From positions 1 to 39,611 of the forward strand of contig WHSQ01000028.1 of assembly GCA_009380005.1 (NCBI GenBank): a stretch of 39,611 bases of DNA. The letters are read 5' to 3'. This stretch comes from Actinomycetota bacterium. GTDB lineage: Bacteria > Actinomycetota > CADDZG01 > WHSQ01. Position numbers and translations under genes: made by a program. Below, piece after piece: positions 1 to 7,990 of the stretch. Under the pieces are notes generated by a model, which saw nothing but the letters and a program-made list of their open reading frames with translations, was not told the origin of the DNA and did not search any database. Position 1 is the stretch's first letter; the number at the start of each line of letters is the position of its first letter.

Positions 1-32
1 TTGCTAACCCAACGTTGACCCGTGGAGGCCTC

Positions 33-950
33 GTGGACGCCGACCTGGACACCCTCGCGACGGCACTGTACGTCAGGATTGACGATGCGTTGAAGAACGA
101 TCCTGGCCTGGCTCGATGGCGGCCGGAGGTGGGAATCGACACGAAGCTGTCCGACGCCGAGCTGTGCACGCTCGCGGTCTTGCAGTCCCTGCTTGGCTTC
201 GTCTCCCAGGCCCGCTGGCTGCGCCACGCCCGGCGTCATCTGGCTCACCTGTTTCCCTATCTGCCCGGCCAGTCCGGCTACAACAAGCGGCTGCGGGCGG
301 CGGTAACCCAGCTCAACGCGTTGATCCGCGTTCTCGCGGCCGACACCAGCGCGTTCTTCGACGATGTCTGGGTGATCGACTCCACCCCGGTCGAGTGCGG
401 CCGGTCTCGTCCCACCGCCAAGCGCTCCAACCTGGCCGGCTTCGCCGGCTACGGCTACTGCGCCAGCCACTCCCGCTACTTCTGGGGGCTGCGCTTGCAC
501 CTGGTCGCCACCCCCGCCGGCCTCCCGATCGCGTTCGCCCTCGCCAACCCCAAGATCGACGAACGCGAGGTCGCCCGCGACCTGTTCGAGATCGACCACG
601 CCCTGCTGGGCTCCCGCCCTGGCCAGGTCGTGCTCGCCGACAAGGGCTACGCCAGCGCGGAGTTCGAGACCTTCCTGAACGGACACGCAGCAACACTGAT
701 CCGCCCCGCCCGCAAGGGCGAGAGGCCGCGCCCCGGCGCCCGGTTCCTCAAACCTCTGCGCCAGCTCATCGAATCCGTCAACGACACCCTGAAAGGCCAG
801 CTCGACCTGGAACGCCACGGTGGCCGCACCCACCAGGGCGTCGTCGTCCGGGTCCTCCAACGCCTGCTCGCGCTCACCGCCGCCATCTGGCACAACGAGC
901 GCGCCAACCAGCCCGTCCTCCGCTCCCTGATCGCCTACGACCACGGCTGA
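33..950 (+). CDS. IS982-family transposase
   Basis: DDE transposase expected to cut and paste its own insertion sequence. The catalytic triad is visible in the IS982 arrangement: Asp in VIDSTP (about residue 116), Asp in LADKGY (about 203) and Glu in LIESVND (about 247). The 305-residue length is full for the family. I chose GTG at 33 because GGAGG lies at 24-28, four bases upstream; an in-frame TTG at 15 would add six residues without such a site. The terminal inverted repeats are not recognised, and the left end may lie outside the window. It sits in a cluster of IS remnants, so the element may be intact while its surroundings are broken. Confidence 0.88.
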   Translation: MDADLDTLATALYVRIDDALKNDPGLARWRPEVGIDTKLSDAELCTLAVLQSLLGFVSQARWLRHARRHLAHLFPYLPGQSGYNKRLRAAVTQLNALIRVLAADTSAFFDDVWVIDSTPVECGRSRPTAKRSNLAGFAGYGYCASHSRYFWGLRLHLVATPAGLPIAFALANPKIDEREVARDLFEIDHALLGSRPGQVVLADKGYASAEFETFLNGHAATLIRPARKGERPRPGARFLKPLRQLIESVNDTLKGQLDLERHGGRTHQGVVVRVLQRLLALTAAIWHNERANQPVLRSLIAYDHG

Positions 951-968
951 CCCCTTGGAATCACTCGT

Positions 969-1175
969 CTAGTGTCCTGAGTCGGAGATCCGATGACAAT
1001 ATGCGGCGAGGTTGTCGAGGATCTCGTCGGCGGTCTTGCGCCAAACGAACGGTTTGGGGTCGTCGTTCCAGTTGGTGATCCAGGTGCGGATCGAGGCGAC
1101 GAGCTGTTTGACCGAGCGGTGGGTGCCGCGGCGCAGCCACTTGGTCGTGAGTTCGGCGAACCACCGCTCGATTAA
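969..1175 (-). pseudogene. IS630-family transposase, 3' fragment
   Basis: Reading the minus strand from about 1175 gives an unbroken frame ending in TAG at 969-971. It encodes the C-terminal part of an IS630-type DDE transposase: IERWFAELTTKWLRRGTH, then a segment with NWNDDPKPFVWRKTADEIL, and the end AYCHRISDSGH. These are typical C-terminal sequences of actinobacterial IS630 elements; the Glu of IERWF is the last residue of the DDE triad. The first two-thirds of the gene is absent. The breakpoint lies near 1176, where the sequence changes to the left end of an IS3-type element. Confidence 0.8.
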
Positions 1176-1239
1176 CCGGCCCTCGGGGTGATGTGGGGCT
1201 CCCCTGGGACCGTGGAGGCATGAGCTTTAAGGAGTAGCC

Positions 1240-1308
1240 ATGCCAGAGACACGACGAAGGTTCGATCAGGAGTTCCGTGAGGGCGCGGTCCGTATCGTGC
1301 GGGAGACG
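1240..1308 (+). pseudogene. IS3-family orfA, 5' fragment
   Basis: ATG at 1240, preceded by AAGGAG at 1229-1234, opens a frame reading [20 protein letters not shown]. This is the usual beginning of the helix-turn-helix OrfA protein of IS3-family elements. The match stops after about 23 codons near 1308, where the sequence becomes dnaB. The roughly 50 bases before the ATG probably include the left end of the element. No orfB or right end follows, so only a stub remains. Confidence 0.72.
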
Positions 1309-1543
1309 CGCCCGCGCCGACAAGCGCCCGCTACTGGCCGACCTCCGCGAATCCGGCAGCATCGAGCAGGATAGTGATGTAGTCATGTTCCTTTACCGGG
1401 ATGAGGTCTACAACCCCGACACCGACGCTAGGGGAGAGGCCGAGCTCATCATCGGCAAGCACCGGAACGGGCCCACGGGCGTGGTGCGGCTAGCGTTCAT
1501 GAACCAGTACACGAAGTTCGCCTCGATCGCGAAGGGCATCTGA
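1307..1543 (+). pseudogene. dnaB: replicative DNA helicase DnaB, C-terminal fragment
   Basis: The frame ending in TGA at 1541-1543 encodes the end of the RecA-like domain of Dna[35 protein letters not shown], then a segment with [11 protein letters not shown] and [21 protein letters not shown], the YRDE box and the KHRNGPTG arginine-finger region are all DnaB hallmarks. Only about 78 codons remain of a gene normally around 450 codons long. The 5' side is replaced by an IS3 orfA stub, with no start codon of its own. Either the gene was split by IS insertion and deletion, an intact second copy exists elsewhere, or the contig was misjoined at repeated IS sequence. Confidence 0.8.
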
Positions 1544-1566
1544 TAGCCGGAGTCACCACGCGCCGG

Positions 1567-2229
1567 GTGCGTGCCGTCCAGCGACGCTTGCGGGCCGCGC
1601 AAGGCGAGTTCGTGCCGAAGCCACGTCGTCCGATCGTCGACGAGCTGATCCTCACGGTGCTCTCCCAGGCGACCTCCGACCTGAACAGCGAGCGAGCGTT
1701 CTCCACGCTGCAGGCGAGGTTCGATTCATGGGACGAGGTTCTCTCGGCGCCGGTCGCGAAGGTCGCCGACGCGATCCGCTCCGGCGGCATCGCCGACGTG
1801 AAGGCCGGCCGTATCAAGACGATCCTGCGGGAGATCGAGACACGTGAGGGCTCGGTGGACCTCGACCGCTTGAACCGGCTCTCGGACGAGGAGGTGGACG
1901 ATTACCTCCGCTCGCTGCCGGGTGTGGGTCCCAAGACGGCCGCCTGCGTGCTGGTCTTCTCGATGGGTCGCGCGGCCTTTCCCGTCGACACGCACGTCGT
2001 CCGGATCGTGCGGCGACTGGGCTGGGTCGAGCGCACGCTCTCCGCCGAGAAGGTTCAGGCCGAGTTGACGCCCCGGATCCCTCCCGACATCCGCTACGAC
2101 CTCCACCTGGCCTTCATCCGCCACGGCCGTGAGGTATGCGTCGCCCGGAGGCCGCGGTGTTCGGACTGTCCCATCTTCGATCTGTGCGAGGCCGGTCCCC
2201 AGCTCCTGGCGACCGGCGAGGCACGCTAG
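1567..2229 (+). CDS. nth: endonuclease III (DNA glycosylase/AP lyase)
   Basis: Base-excision repair enzyme that removes oxidised pyrimidines and nicks the abasic site. The helix-hairpin-helix motif LPGVGPKTAA carries the catalytic Lys at 123, and the essential Asp follows in PVDTHVVRI at 141. A [4Fe-4S] cluster motif of spacing C-x6-C-x2-C-x5-C is present at residues 191, 198, 201 and 207. The 220-residue length is normal. The start is GTG at 1567; no strong ribosome-binding site or in-frame ATG is nearby, so the start is less certain than the rest. It begins 23 bases after the dnaB fragment and may depend on readthrough from there or from the IS region. Confidence 0.9.
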   Translation: MRAVQRRLRAAQGEFVPKPRRPIVDELILTVLSQATSDLNSERAFSTLQARFDSWDEVLSAPVAKVADAIRSGGIADVKAGRIKTILREIETREGSVDLDRLNRLSDEEVDDYLRSLPGVGPKTAACVLVFSMGRAAFPVDTHVVRIVRRLGWVERTLSAEKVQAELTPRIPPDIRYDLHLAFIRHGREVCVARRPRCSDCPIFDLCEAGPQLLATGEAR

Positions 2230-2309
2230 GTCGACGTTCGTCGCATGGCGTGCCGTATGGGGAAGCCGTGCATCGAACAGGGCCCGGCCCGGAAGGCTCG
2301 GGGGCCGGA

Positions 2310-2383
2310 TGGAGCGGGTGAGGGGAATCGAACCCCCGTAGCTGGCTTGGGAAGCCAGTGCTCTGCCATTGAGCTACACCCGC
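2310..2383 (-). tRNA. tRNA-Gly (anticodon CCC)
   Basis: The minus strand folds as a standard tRNA. The 7-bp acceptor stem GCGGGTG pairs with CACCCGC, the D arm carries TAGCTC, the anticodon stem CTGGC/GCCAG holds loop TTCCCAA (anticodon CCC), and the T arm contains GGTTCGATTCC. The discriminator is T, as usual for bacterial glycine tRNAs, and the 3' CCA is encoded (2312-2310). Confidence 0.96.
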
Positions 2384-2393
2384 AAGGCCTCGG

Positions 2394-2399
2394 ATTATA
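2394..2399 (-). promoter_or_regulatory. -10 box of the tRNA-Gly promoter
   Basis: The minus strand reads TATAAT, a perfect sigma-70-type -10 element, ending 10 bases before the mature 5' end of tRNA-Gly. Transcription would start a few bases before the tRNA. No good -35 box was found at 16-18 bases upstream. Confidence 0.65.
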
Positions 2400-2485
2400 G
2401 AAGCGACCGTCTCTTGCGGCCGGGATGCCTCCGATCCCGGCGATGCCGCAACTACACTTCCGACAAGGCGAACACAGGAGCGCAG

Positions 2486-3052
2486 ATGATCCTCTCGGAC
2501 CGTGACATCCGGGCCGCCATTCGGGCCCGGCGTATCAGCCTCGATCCGTTCGACGAGGTCGACATCCAGCCCTCGTCCATCGATCTCCACGTCGACCGCT
2601 ACTTCCGCACCTTCCACAACCACCGCTACGCGCACATCGACGTGAGGGATGAGATGAGCGAGCTCACCGAGCTCGTCGATGTCAAGCCGGGCGAGCCGTT
2701 CATCCTGCACCCCGGTGAGTTCGTCCTGGGTTCGACCTTGGAGTACGTCAGGCTGCCGAACGACCTCGTTGCCCGGCTCGAGGGCAAGAGCTCGCTCGGC
2801 CGCCTCGGTCTCCTGATCCACTCCACCGCGGGCTACGTCGACCCCGGCTTCGAGGGTCACCTCACGCTCGAGCTCAGCAATGTTGCCAACCTTCCGATCA
2901 CGATCTATCCGGAGATGAAGATCGGTCAGATCAGCTTCTTCCAGCTCACCTCCGAGGCCGAGAACCCGTACGGCTCCCAGAAGATCGGCTCCAAGTACCA
3001 GGGCCAGCGCGGCCCGACCGCGTCGAGATACTTCGAGAACTTCGACCGCTAA
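2486..3052 (+). CDS. dcd: dCTP deaminase, probably bifunctional (dUMP-forming)
   Basis: Converts dCTP to dUTP and, in the bifunctional type, on to dUMP for thymidylate synthesis. The trimeric dUTPase-fold core is clear: [10 protein letters not shown] with the conserved Ser and Arg, [19 protein letters not shown] with the catalytic Glu, and the C-terminal nucleotide-closing segment [11 protein letters not shown]. The HSTAG and [11 protein letters not shown] stretches resemble the mycobacterial bifunctional Dcd-Dut, hence the subtype suggestion. ATG at 2486 is preceded by AGGAG at 2476-2480; a frame open further upstream runs into the tRNA promoter and is not used. 188 residues. It ends with a 4-base overlap against the convergent gene that ends at 3049. 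Confidence 0.95.
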   Translation: MILSDRDIRAAIRARRISLDPFDEVDIQPSSIDLHVDRYFRTFHNHRYAHIDVRDEMSELTELVDVKPGEPFILHPGEFVLGSTLEYVRLPNDLVARLEGKSSLGRLGLLIHSTAGYVDPGFEGHLTLELSNVANLPITIYPEMKIGQISFFQLTSEAENPYGSQKIGSKYQGQRGPTASRYFENFDR

Positions 3053-3801
3053 GTCAGGTCCATCCAGCTCACGAACTCGTCGAGCTTGGTGTCGTCGCCG
3101 TGGATCTCCAACGACGGTGAATCGGTCGGGACGCGGCGCCACAGCATCAGGAGCAGATCGCTCGCCGTCCCTCGAACGGCCGCGTCGCCCTTGGCGTGCT
3201 CCTTCGAAGACGTCACCCCGTCCGGGCCGTAGCGCACGAACCATTCGCCGTCGCCGTCGGTCTGGTGCAGGTGGAGCGTGCCCGACTTCGCCGGGCCGAC
3301 CGGGCCCTCTTCGCCCCGATAACCGAGGACGAAGGTGTCGAAGAATTCGTCCACCCCGTCGGCCGCCATGTCGGGATCGATCCGACGCGGTGAATCGGAG
3401 ACGGCCGAGCGCGCATCCCAGCTGTGAACCGCGAGCTCCTGGGGCATGCGGCGCTGGATGAAACCGATGTCCTTGCGGGGCGCCCAGGTCCAGACCCGGA
3501 TCGCCGGGTCGGCGGCCCCCAACACCTGGGCCGAATGGTTCGAGACTTCGTTGAACCACGTCAAGAGCATCACTTCCTCGTCCGGAGCTCGCGCCCGTTG
3601 GACATCTTCAGGATCCTGGAGCCGGTTATCCGCGATCTCGGTCCAGAAGTGCAAGACCAGGCCGGTGTGCTGCAGCAGCTTCCGCACGTTCCAGTCGGGG
3701 CACCCGGGCACGCGCGCTTCCAGGTTCCCCGCCGCTACCTGGGCCATCTCCGCGCAGTCGCGTTGTAGTGAGCCCATGTACTCGGCCAGAGATGGCGTCA
3801 C
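3049..3801 (-). CDS. mycothiol-dependent maleylpyruvate isomerase family protein (DinB-like)
   Basis: Four-helix DinB-fold protein of the TIGR03083/MDMPI type. Visible hallmarks are [12 protein letters not shown] near residues 34-45, with a metal-ligand-type His at 45, and ELAVHSWDA around 122-130 with a second His. Characterised members are metal-dependent thiol-S-transferases that use mycothiol; many paralogues have no known substrate, and this one cannot be assigned. GTG at 3801 overlaps the stop of the upstream EtfD-like gene as GTGA, implying translational coupling. An ATG eight codons in (3777) is an alternative start. 250 residues. Confidence 0.8.
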   Translation of the reverse strand: MTPSLAEYMGSLQRDCAEMAQVAAGNLEARVPGCPDWNVRKLLQHTGLVLHFWTEIADNRLQDPEDVQRARAPDEEVMLLTWFNEVSNHSAQVLGAADPAIRVWTWAPRKDIGFIQRRMPQELAVHSWDARSAVSDSPRRIDPDMAADGVDEFFDTFVLGYRGEEGPVGPAKSGTLHLHQTDGDGEWFVRYGPDGVTSSKEHAKGDAAVRGTASDLLLMLWRRVPTDSPSLEIHGDDTKLDEFVSWMDLT

Positions 3802-5945
3802 GTCGTCTGCGCATCTCCCGGTCCGGCGGGCGTGCCCGTCATCTCTTCGGGCTCCTTGGTCGGTGGGTATCCGCCGCCGATCCCGTTCGTGGCCTTCGCC
3901 GCGTCCGAGTCGGGATGGAATTCGATCGACTCGAGGAGCAACTGGGCGACGTCGCGAACGGCCACGCGGTCGTCGGCCTTACGTTCCTGTATTCCATCGG
4001 AGAGCATGATGTTGCAGAACGGGCAGCCCACCGCGACGGTGTCCGAGGCCGACGCGAGAGCCTCGTCCGTGCGCTCGGTGTTCACCTTCTTCCCCATACG
4101 TTCTTCCATCCACATCCGGCCCCCGCCCGCGCCACAACAGAACGTCGAGTGGCCGTGCCGGTGCATCTCCTTGTACTCCGTGCCGGGGATCGACTCGATG
4201 ACGTTTCGAGCGCCCTGGAACACATCGTTGTGGCGCGAGTTGTAGCAGGGGTCGTGATAGGTGACGGTCTTGGCCAGCTCGCCTTGCGGCTCGAGCCGGC
4301 CCTCGGCCACCAGCTGCGCCAGGTACTCGGTGTGGTGCACGACCTCGAAGTTGCCGCCGAACTGTGGGTACTCGTTGAACATGGTGTTGAAGCAGTGGGG
4401 GCAGACGGTGACGATCTTCTTCACGTTGTAACCGTTCAGCGTCTCGATGTTCTGCTCGGCCAGCATCTGGTAGATGTATTCGGCCCCCATCCGCCGAGCG
4501 GGGTCACCGTTGCAGTTCTCCTCCCCGCCAAGGACCGCGAACTTCACGCCGGCGATCTGCATCAACCGGGCGAAGTCGTAAACGACCTTCTTGTTGCGGT
4601 CGTCGAAGGCTCCCGCGCACCCGACCCAGAACAGCACCTCGGCATCGGGCGCCTCGGAGATACGAGGGATCTTCAGCTCCTCCTGGCGTCGCCCACCCTT
4701 CATCCACTCCTCGCGTGCCGCCGGGGGCTGACCCCACGGGTTCCCCGTCGTCTCCAGGTTCTGTAGCGCGCTCTGCATCTCTCGGGGGAACCGGGACTCG
4801 GTCATCACCAGGTTGCGTCGCATGTCGATGATGGTGTCGATGTGCTCGATGTTCACCGGACACGCCTGTACGCACGCGCCGCACGTCGTGCAATCCCAGA
4901 TCACCTCGTCCTCGATGATGTCCGGGTTCATCGGCGGTAGCTGCGAGATAGCCTCCTGGAACTTCTCGTCGCTCTCGCGCTTCGCGGCCAGTAGTTGATC
5001 CCCGTACTCGAACATGTGGTCGCGCATGTCCATGATCAAGAGCTTGGGAGATAGAGGTTTGCCCGTGCTCCACGCCGGACACTGCGACTGACATCGCCCG
5101 CACTCGGTGCACGTCATCCCATCGAGCATCTGCTTCCAGGTGAGGTCCGTGAGCTTGCCGACGCCGAAGGTGTCGTCCTCCGACATGTTCTCCACGTCGA
5201 TGTGCATCGGCTTGAGCGCGCCCTTCGGGCGTTCCGACGTGAAGAGCACGTTGATCGGGGAGGTGGCGATGTGAAGGTGCTTCGAGTACGTGATGTAGAC
5301 GAGGAAGCCGAGGATGATCAGGGAGTGCCACCACAGGAAGATCGTGTCGAGCGCATCGCGAGCCGCTACCGACATCCCCGTGAACAGTTGGGCGGCGAAG
5401 TTGGATACCGGCGTCCAACGGGTGTCGTAGGGGAAGTGCCCCAGCGAGATCTCGGCCCCCCGCGTCAACAGGATCGTGATCATGATCCCGGCGATCAGAT
5501 ACAGGATGTAATCGGCTTCCTTCAGGTGCGAGCCGCGGAACCGGCCGGGCCGCTGGATCTTGCGGATCACCAAGGCGGTCGCGAGGCCGGCCAAGACCGC
5601 GACCACGAAGAAGTCCTGCATGGCTCCCAACGGTCCCCACTTGCCGATCACCGGGAGATGGAACCCCTCCTGGTAGACGGCTCCGAAGGCCTCGACGATC
5701 GTGGTGAAGAGGATGTTGAAGCCCCAGAAGATGAAGAAGTGCATGACGCCGGGAACCGTCCACTGCAGGAGCTTGCGCTGGAGCCCAACGACCACCAGCT
5801 GGTCCTTGAGTTTCCGTCCCCAGTCACGAGGTCTGCGATCTTCGCCTTGCCCCAGGCGCACGAAACCCACGAGATCGTTAACCCGCCGTGCGAACGCAGC
5901 CAGCGTGATCAGCAGCAGGATCGTCATGACGACCTTCTCGAGCAC
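3798..5945 (-). CDS. EtfD-like membrane Fe-S oxidoreductase (ETF:menaquinone oxidoreductase candidate)
   Basis: Fusion of a NarI-like cytochrome b membrane domain (roughly residues 1-225; candidate haem ligands H69, H207, H223/H225) with an HdrC/GlpC-like part. The latter has two [4Fe-4S] motifs, C279-C282-C285-C289 and C352-C355-C358-C362, and two CCG-type domains. CCG motifs include VGCAG, CPHCFNT, HDPCYNSRHN, FCCGAGGG and VGCPFC. The layout matches mycobacterial EtfD (Rv0338c), which passes electrons from electron-transfer flavoprotein to menaquinone during fatty-acid oxidation; that role is inferred from the family. GTG at 5945 has GGAGG five bases upstream. 715 residues, shorter than the mycobacterial form. 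No etfAB genes are in the window. Confidence 0.85.
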   Translation of the reverse strand: MLEKVVMTILLLITLAAFARRVNDLVGFVRLGQGEDRRPRDWGRKLKDQLVVVGLQRKLLQWTVPGVMHFFIFWGFNILFTTIVEAFGAVYQEGFHLPVIGKWGPLGAMQDFFVVAVLAGLATALVIRKIQRPGRFRGSHLKEADYILYLIAGIMITILLTRGAEISLGHFPYDTRWTPVSNFAAQLFTGMSVAARDALDTIFLWWHSLIILGFLVYITYSKHLHIATSPINVLFTSERPKGALKPMHIDVENMSEDDTFGVGKLTDLTWKQMLDGMTCTECGRCQSQCPAWSTGKPLSPKLLIMDMRDHMFEYGDQLLAAKRESDEKFQEAISQLPPMNPDIIEDEVIWDCTTCGACVQACPVNIEHIDTIIDMRRNLVMTESRFPREMQSALQNLETTGNPWGQPPAAREEWMKGGRRQEELKIPRISEAPDAEVLFWVGCAGAFDDRNKKVVYDFARLMQIAGVKFAVLGGEENCNGDPARRMGAEYIYQMLAEQNIETLNGYNVKKIVTVCPHCFNTMFNEYPQFGGNFEVVHHTEYLAQLVAEGRLEPQGELAKTVTYHDPCYNSRHNDVFQGARNVIESIPGTEYKEMHRHGHSTFCCGAGGGRMWMEERMGKKVNTERTDEALASASDTVAVGCPFCNIMLSDGIQERKADDRVAVRDVAQLLLESIEFHPDSDAAKATNGIGGGYPPTKEPEEMTGTPAGPGDAQTT

Positions 5946-6029
5946 CCTGTCCTCCCTCTAGGGTTGCCGGACCGCGCGACTTCGTGACGTTCGGGAGTAT
6001 ACGGAGCAACCTCGTCGCAAGGAGGCCAC

Positions 6030-6686
6030 ATGCACATACGCACGAGCGCCGGCGAACTGCCGGTCCGTCTCGACGGAGCGAAGCGAGCGTCGACGTTGTT
6101 GGTGCTGGGCCACGGCGCCGGTGCGGGTTCCGAGCACCAGTTCATGGAGCGTTTCGCCACCGGCCTCGCGGGTGAGTCGCTGCGCGTGTGCCGGTTCGAT
6201 TTCCCCTACTTGGCCGCGGGACGCAAGACTCCGGATCGTCAGCCGGTTCTGGAGAAGGCATTCCGGGAGGTCGCCGACGTCGCGCGCGCGGACCACGATC
6301 GTTGCATCCTCGGGGGCAAGTCGCTCGGCGGCCGTATCGCATCCCTGGTCGTCGCTTCGGGATACGACGCCGATGCCCTGGTCTTCCTCGGCTATCCCCT
6401 TCACCCGCCCGGCCGCCCCGATCGCATCCGGGACGCTCATCTCCGCGAGATATCGGCCCCCATGCTCTTCGTCGAGGGAACGAGAGACCCCTTCTGCCCG
6501 TTAGACACCTTGGAGCGCGTCCGCTCGGGCTTGGACGCCCCGACGGATGTAGCCGTGGTCGAGGACGGCGATCATTCTTTCAAGGTGCGGAAGAGTTCGG
6601 GGCGTGACACGCCCACCGCTTGGGCCGAAGCTGTTGAGGAGATCAAGAAGTGGCTGAACGCGCGGGGACTGGTAGACGGGGACTGA
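6030..6686 (+). CDS. alpha/beta-hydrolase (KANL3/Tex30-like, COG3571 type)
   Basis: Small serine hydrolase fold of the dienelactone-hydrolase-like group. The nucleophile elbow GGKSLGG places Ser at 98; the acid is Asp 153 in EGTRDPFCP and the base His 182 in EDGDHSF. The oxyanion region LGHGAGAGS near residues 26-34 is typical of the KAN/Tex30 branch. The substrate is unknown. ATG at 6030 follows AAGGAGG at 6019-6025. 218 residues, full length. The 3' end overlaps the start of the MFS gene by 37 bases, so the two are probably co-transcribed. It is divergent from the EtfD-like gene. Confidence 0.85.
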   Translation: MHIRTSAGELPVRLDGAKRASTLLVLGHGAGAGSEHQFMERFATGLAGESLRVCRFDFPYLAAGRKTPDRQPVLEKAFREVADVARADHDRCILGGKSLGGRIASLVVASGYDADALVFLGYPLHPPGRPDRIRDAHLREISAPMLFVEGTRDPFCPLDTLERVRSGLDAPTDVAVVEDGDHSFKVRKSSGRDTPTAWAEAVEEIKKWLNARGLVDGD

Positions 6687-7990
6687 TCCCGGACCTGCCG
6701 CGCCAGGCGTGGATCATCCTGGGTGGCGACGCGCTGTCGGCGGTCGGGAACGGCCTCGTACTGCCCTTCTTCATCATCTATCTCAACCGCGTCCGCGGCC
6801 TCGACATCGACACGGCGGCGTACGCCTTGGCGACGACGGCGCTGGTCGGGTTCGTCGTCGGACCGATAGGTGGATGGATGTCGGATCGCTTCGGGGCGCG
6901 ACGCATCGTGATCCTGTCGCTGGTCATCTCGGCCCTCGGATCTATCTCCATCGCGTTGGTGCGGGAGACCTGGCACGCTTTCGCCGCGGCCGGATTTTTC
7001 GGCTCGGGCATAACGCTCTTCTGGCCCAGCGTCCACGCTCTGGTGACGACGATCGTGGCCAAACACCAACGCTCGGCCGTGTTCTCGGTGCACTACGCCG
7101 CGATCAACCTCGGCATCGGGATCGGCGGTCTGCTCGGGGGTTTCATGGTCGACACGGCGGATGCTTCTACGTTCGAGCTCGTCTACTACCTCGACGCCCT
7201 CACGTTCGTTCCCTTCATCTTCATGCTCGTCTTCTTCGTCCGGAACGTGGGGGGTGCCGTTCGGCCTGACACCGTTCGGTCCGACGCGGAGCCAACGGGC
7301 ATCGTGGCGCCGTCCTACCTCTCGGTGCTCCGGGACAAGCGGTTCCTGCGCGTCCTGATGCTCATGACGTTGTTGGTCACCATCGGCTACGGACAGCTCG
7401 AGGCGTCGTTCCCTGCTTTCGCGACGCGACCCGGTGGCATCAGTACCCGAGCCCTCGGGGCCACGTTCGCGGCCAACACGTTCTTCATCGTCGTCGCCCA
7501 ACTCTTGGTGCTGCGGTGGCTGGACGGTCGCCGGCGAACGAGAGCGATCGTCGTCCTCGCGCTGTTGTGGGCGGCGTGCTGGGGCACGGTGCTGTTCGGA
7601 GGAACGTTGGGATCGGGGATGGACGCCACCGTGGTGTTCGCCTTCGCCGCGGTGCTCTTCGCGTTCGGCGAGACGATCGTTTCGCCCACGTTGTCACCGA
7701 TGGTCCAGGACCTTGCCACCGATCAGACCCGGGGCCGGTACTCGGCGGTGTTCTCCATGACCTGGATGGTCGGCTCCGTGATCGGGCCGGCGATCGCCGG
7801 GTTCTTCCTCGACATCGACAAGCCGGGTGCCCTGTTCACTCTGCTGATCGCGGCATGTATCGGGGCCGGCTGGATGGCCTACAACCTCGAGAAACACATC
7901 CCCGACGACGCCAACCTGGTCCGCCTTGCCGACGAAGAGGAGACCGAGCTCACGGCGCCGGAGGCGGCGGGGGTGGAGGTTGTGGGTTGA
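6650..7990 (+). CDS. MFS transporter
   Basis: Integral membrane carrier of the major facilitator superfamily, about 12 predicted helices over 446 residues. The signature loop between helices 2 and 3, GGWMSDRFGARRI (about residues 74-86), is clear; a long charged loop around 200-225 separates the two six-helix halves. Specificity cannot be read; drug or metabolite efflux is usual for the group. GTG at 6650 has GAGGAG eight bases upstream, inside the preceding hydrolase gene, which suggests coupling. The 3' end overlaps the convergent htpX by 41 bases. Confidence 0.85.
   Translation: MAERAGTGRRGLIPDLPRQAWIILGGDALSAVGNGLVLPFFIIYLNRVRGLDIDTAAYALATTALVGFVVGPIGGWMSDRFGARRIVILSLVISALGSISIALVRETWHAFAAAGFFGSGITLFWPSVHALVTTIVAKHQRSAVFSVHYAAINLGIGIGGLLGGFMVDTADASTFELVYYLDALTFVPFIFMLVFFVRNVGGAVRPDTVRSDAEPTGIVAPSYLSVLRDKRFLRVLMLMTLLVTIGYGQLEASFPAFATRPGGISTRALGATFAANTFFIVVAQLLVLRWLDGRRRTRAIVVLALLWAACWGTVLFGGTLGSGMDATVVFAFAAVLFAFGETIVSPTLSPMVQDLATDQTRGRYSAVFSMTWMVGSVIGPAIAGFFLDIDKPGALFTLLIAACIGAGWMAYNLEKHIPDDANLVRLADEEETELTAPEAAGVEVVG

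Noticed and set aside
2114-3559. A 481-codon minus-strand frame spanning nth end, tRNA-Gly, dcd and part of the next gene
   Set aside because: It reads through a tRNA gene and antisense to dcd; not a gene.
4504-5763. A 419-codon minus-strand frame inside the EtfD-like gene
   Set aside because: Same strand, different frame; the EtfD-like frame carries all Fe-S motifs and the other is composition-driven.
6572-7501. A 309-codon minus-strand frame opposite the hydrolase end and MFS gene
   Set aside because: Product is almost entirely charged residues (Arg, Asp, Glu), typical of an antisense shadow of a GC-rich membrane-protein gene.
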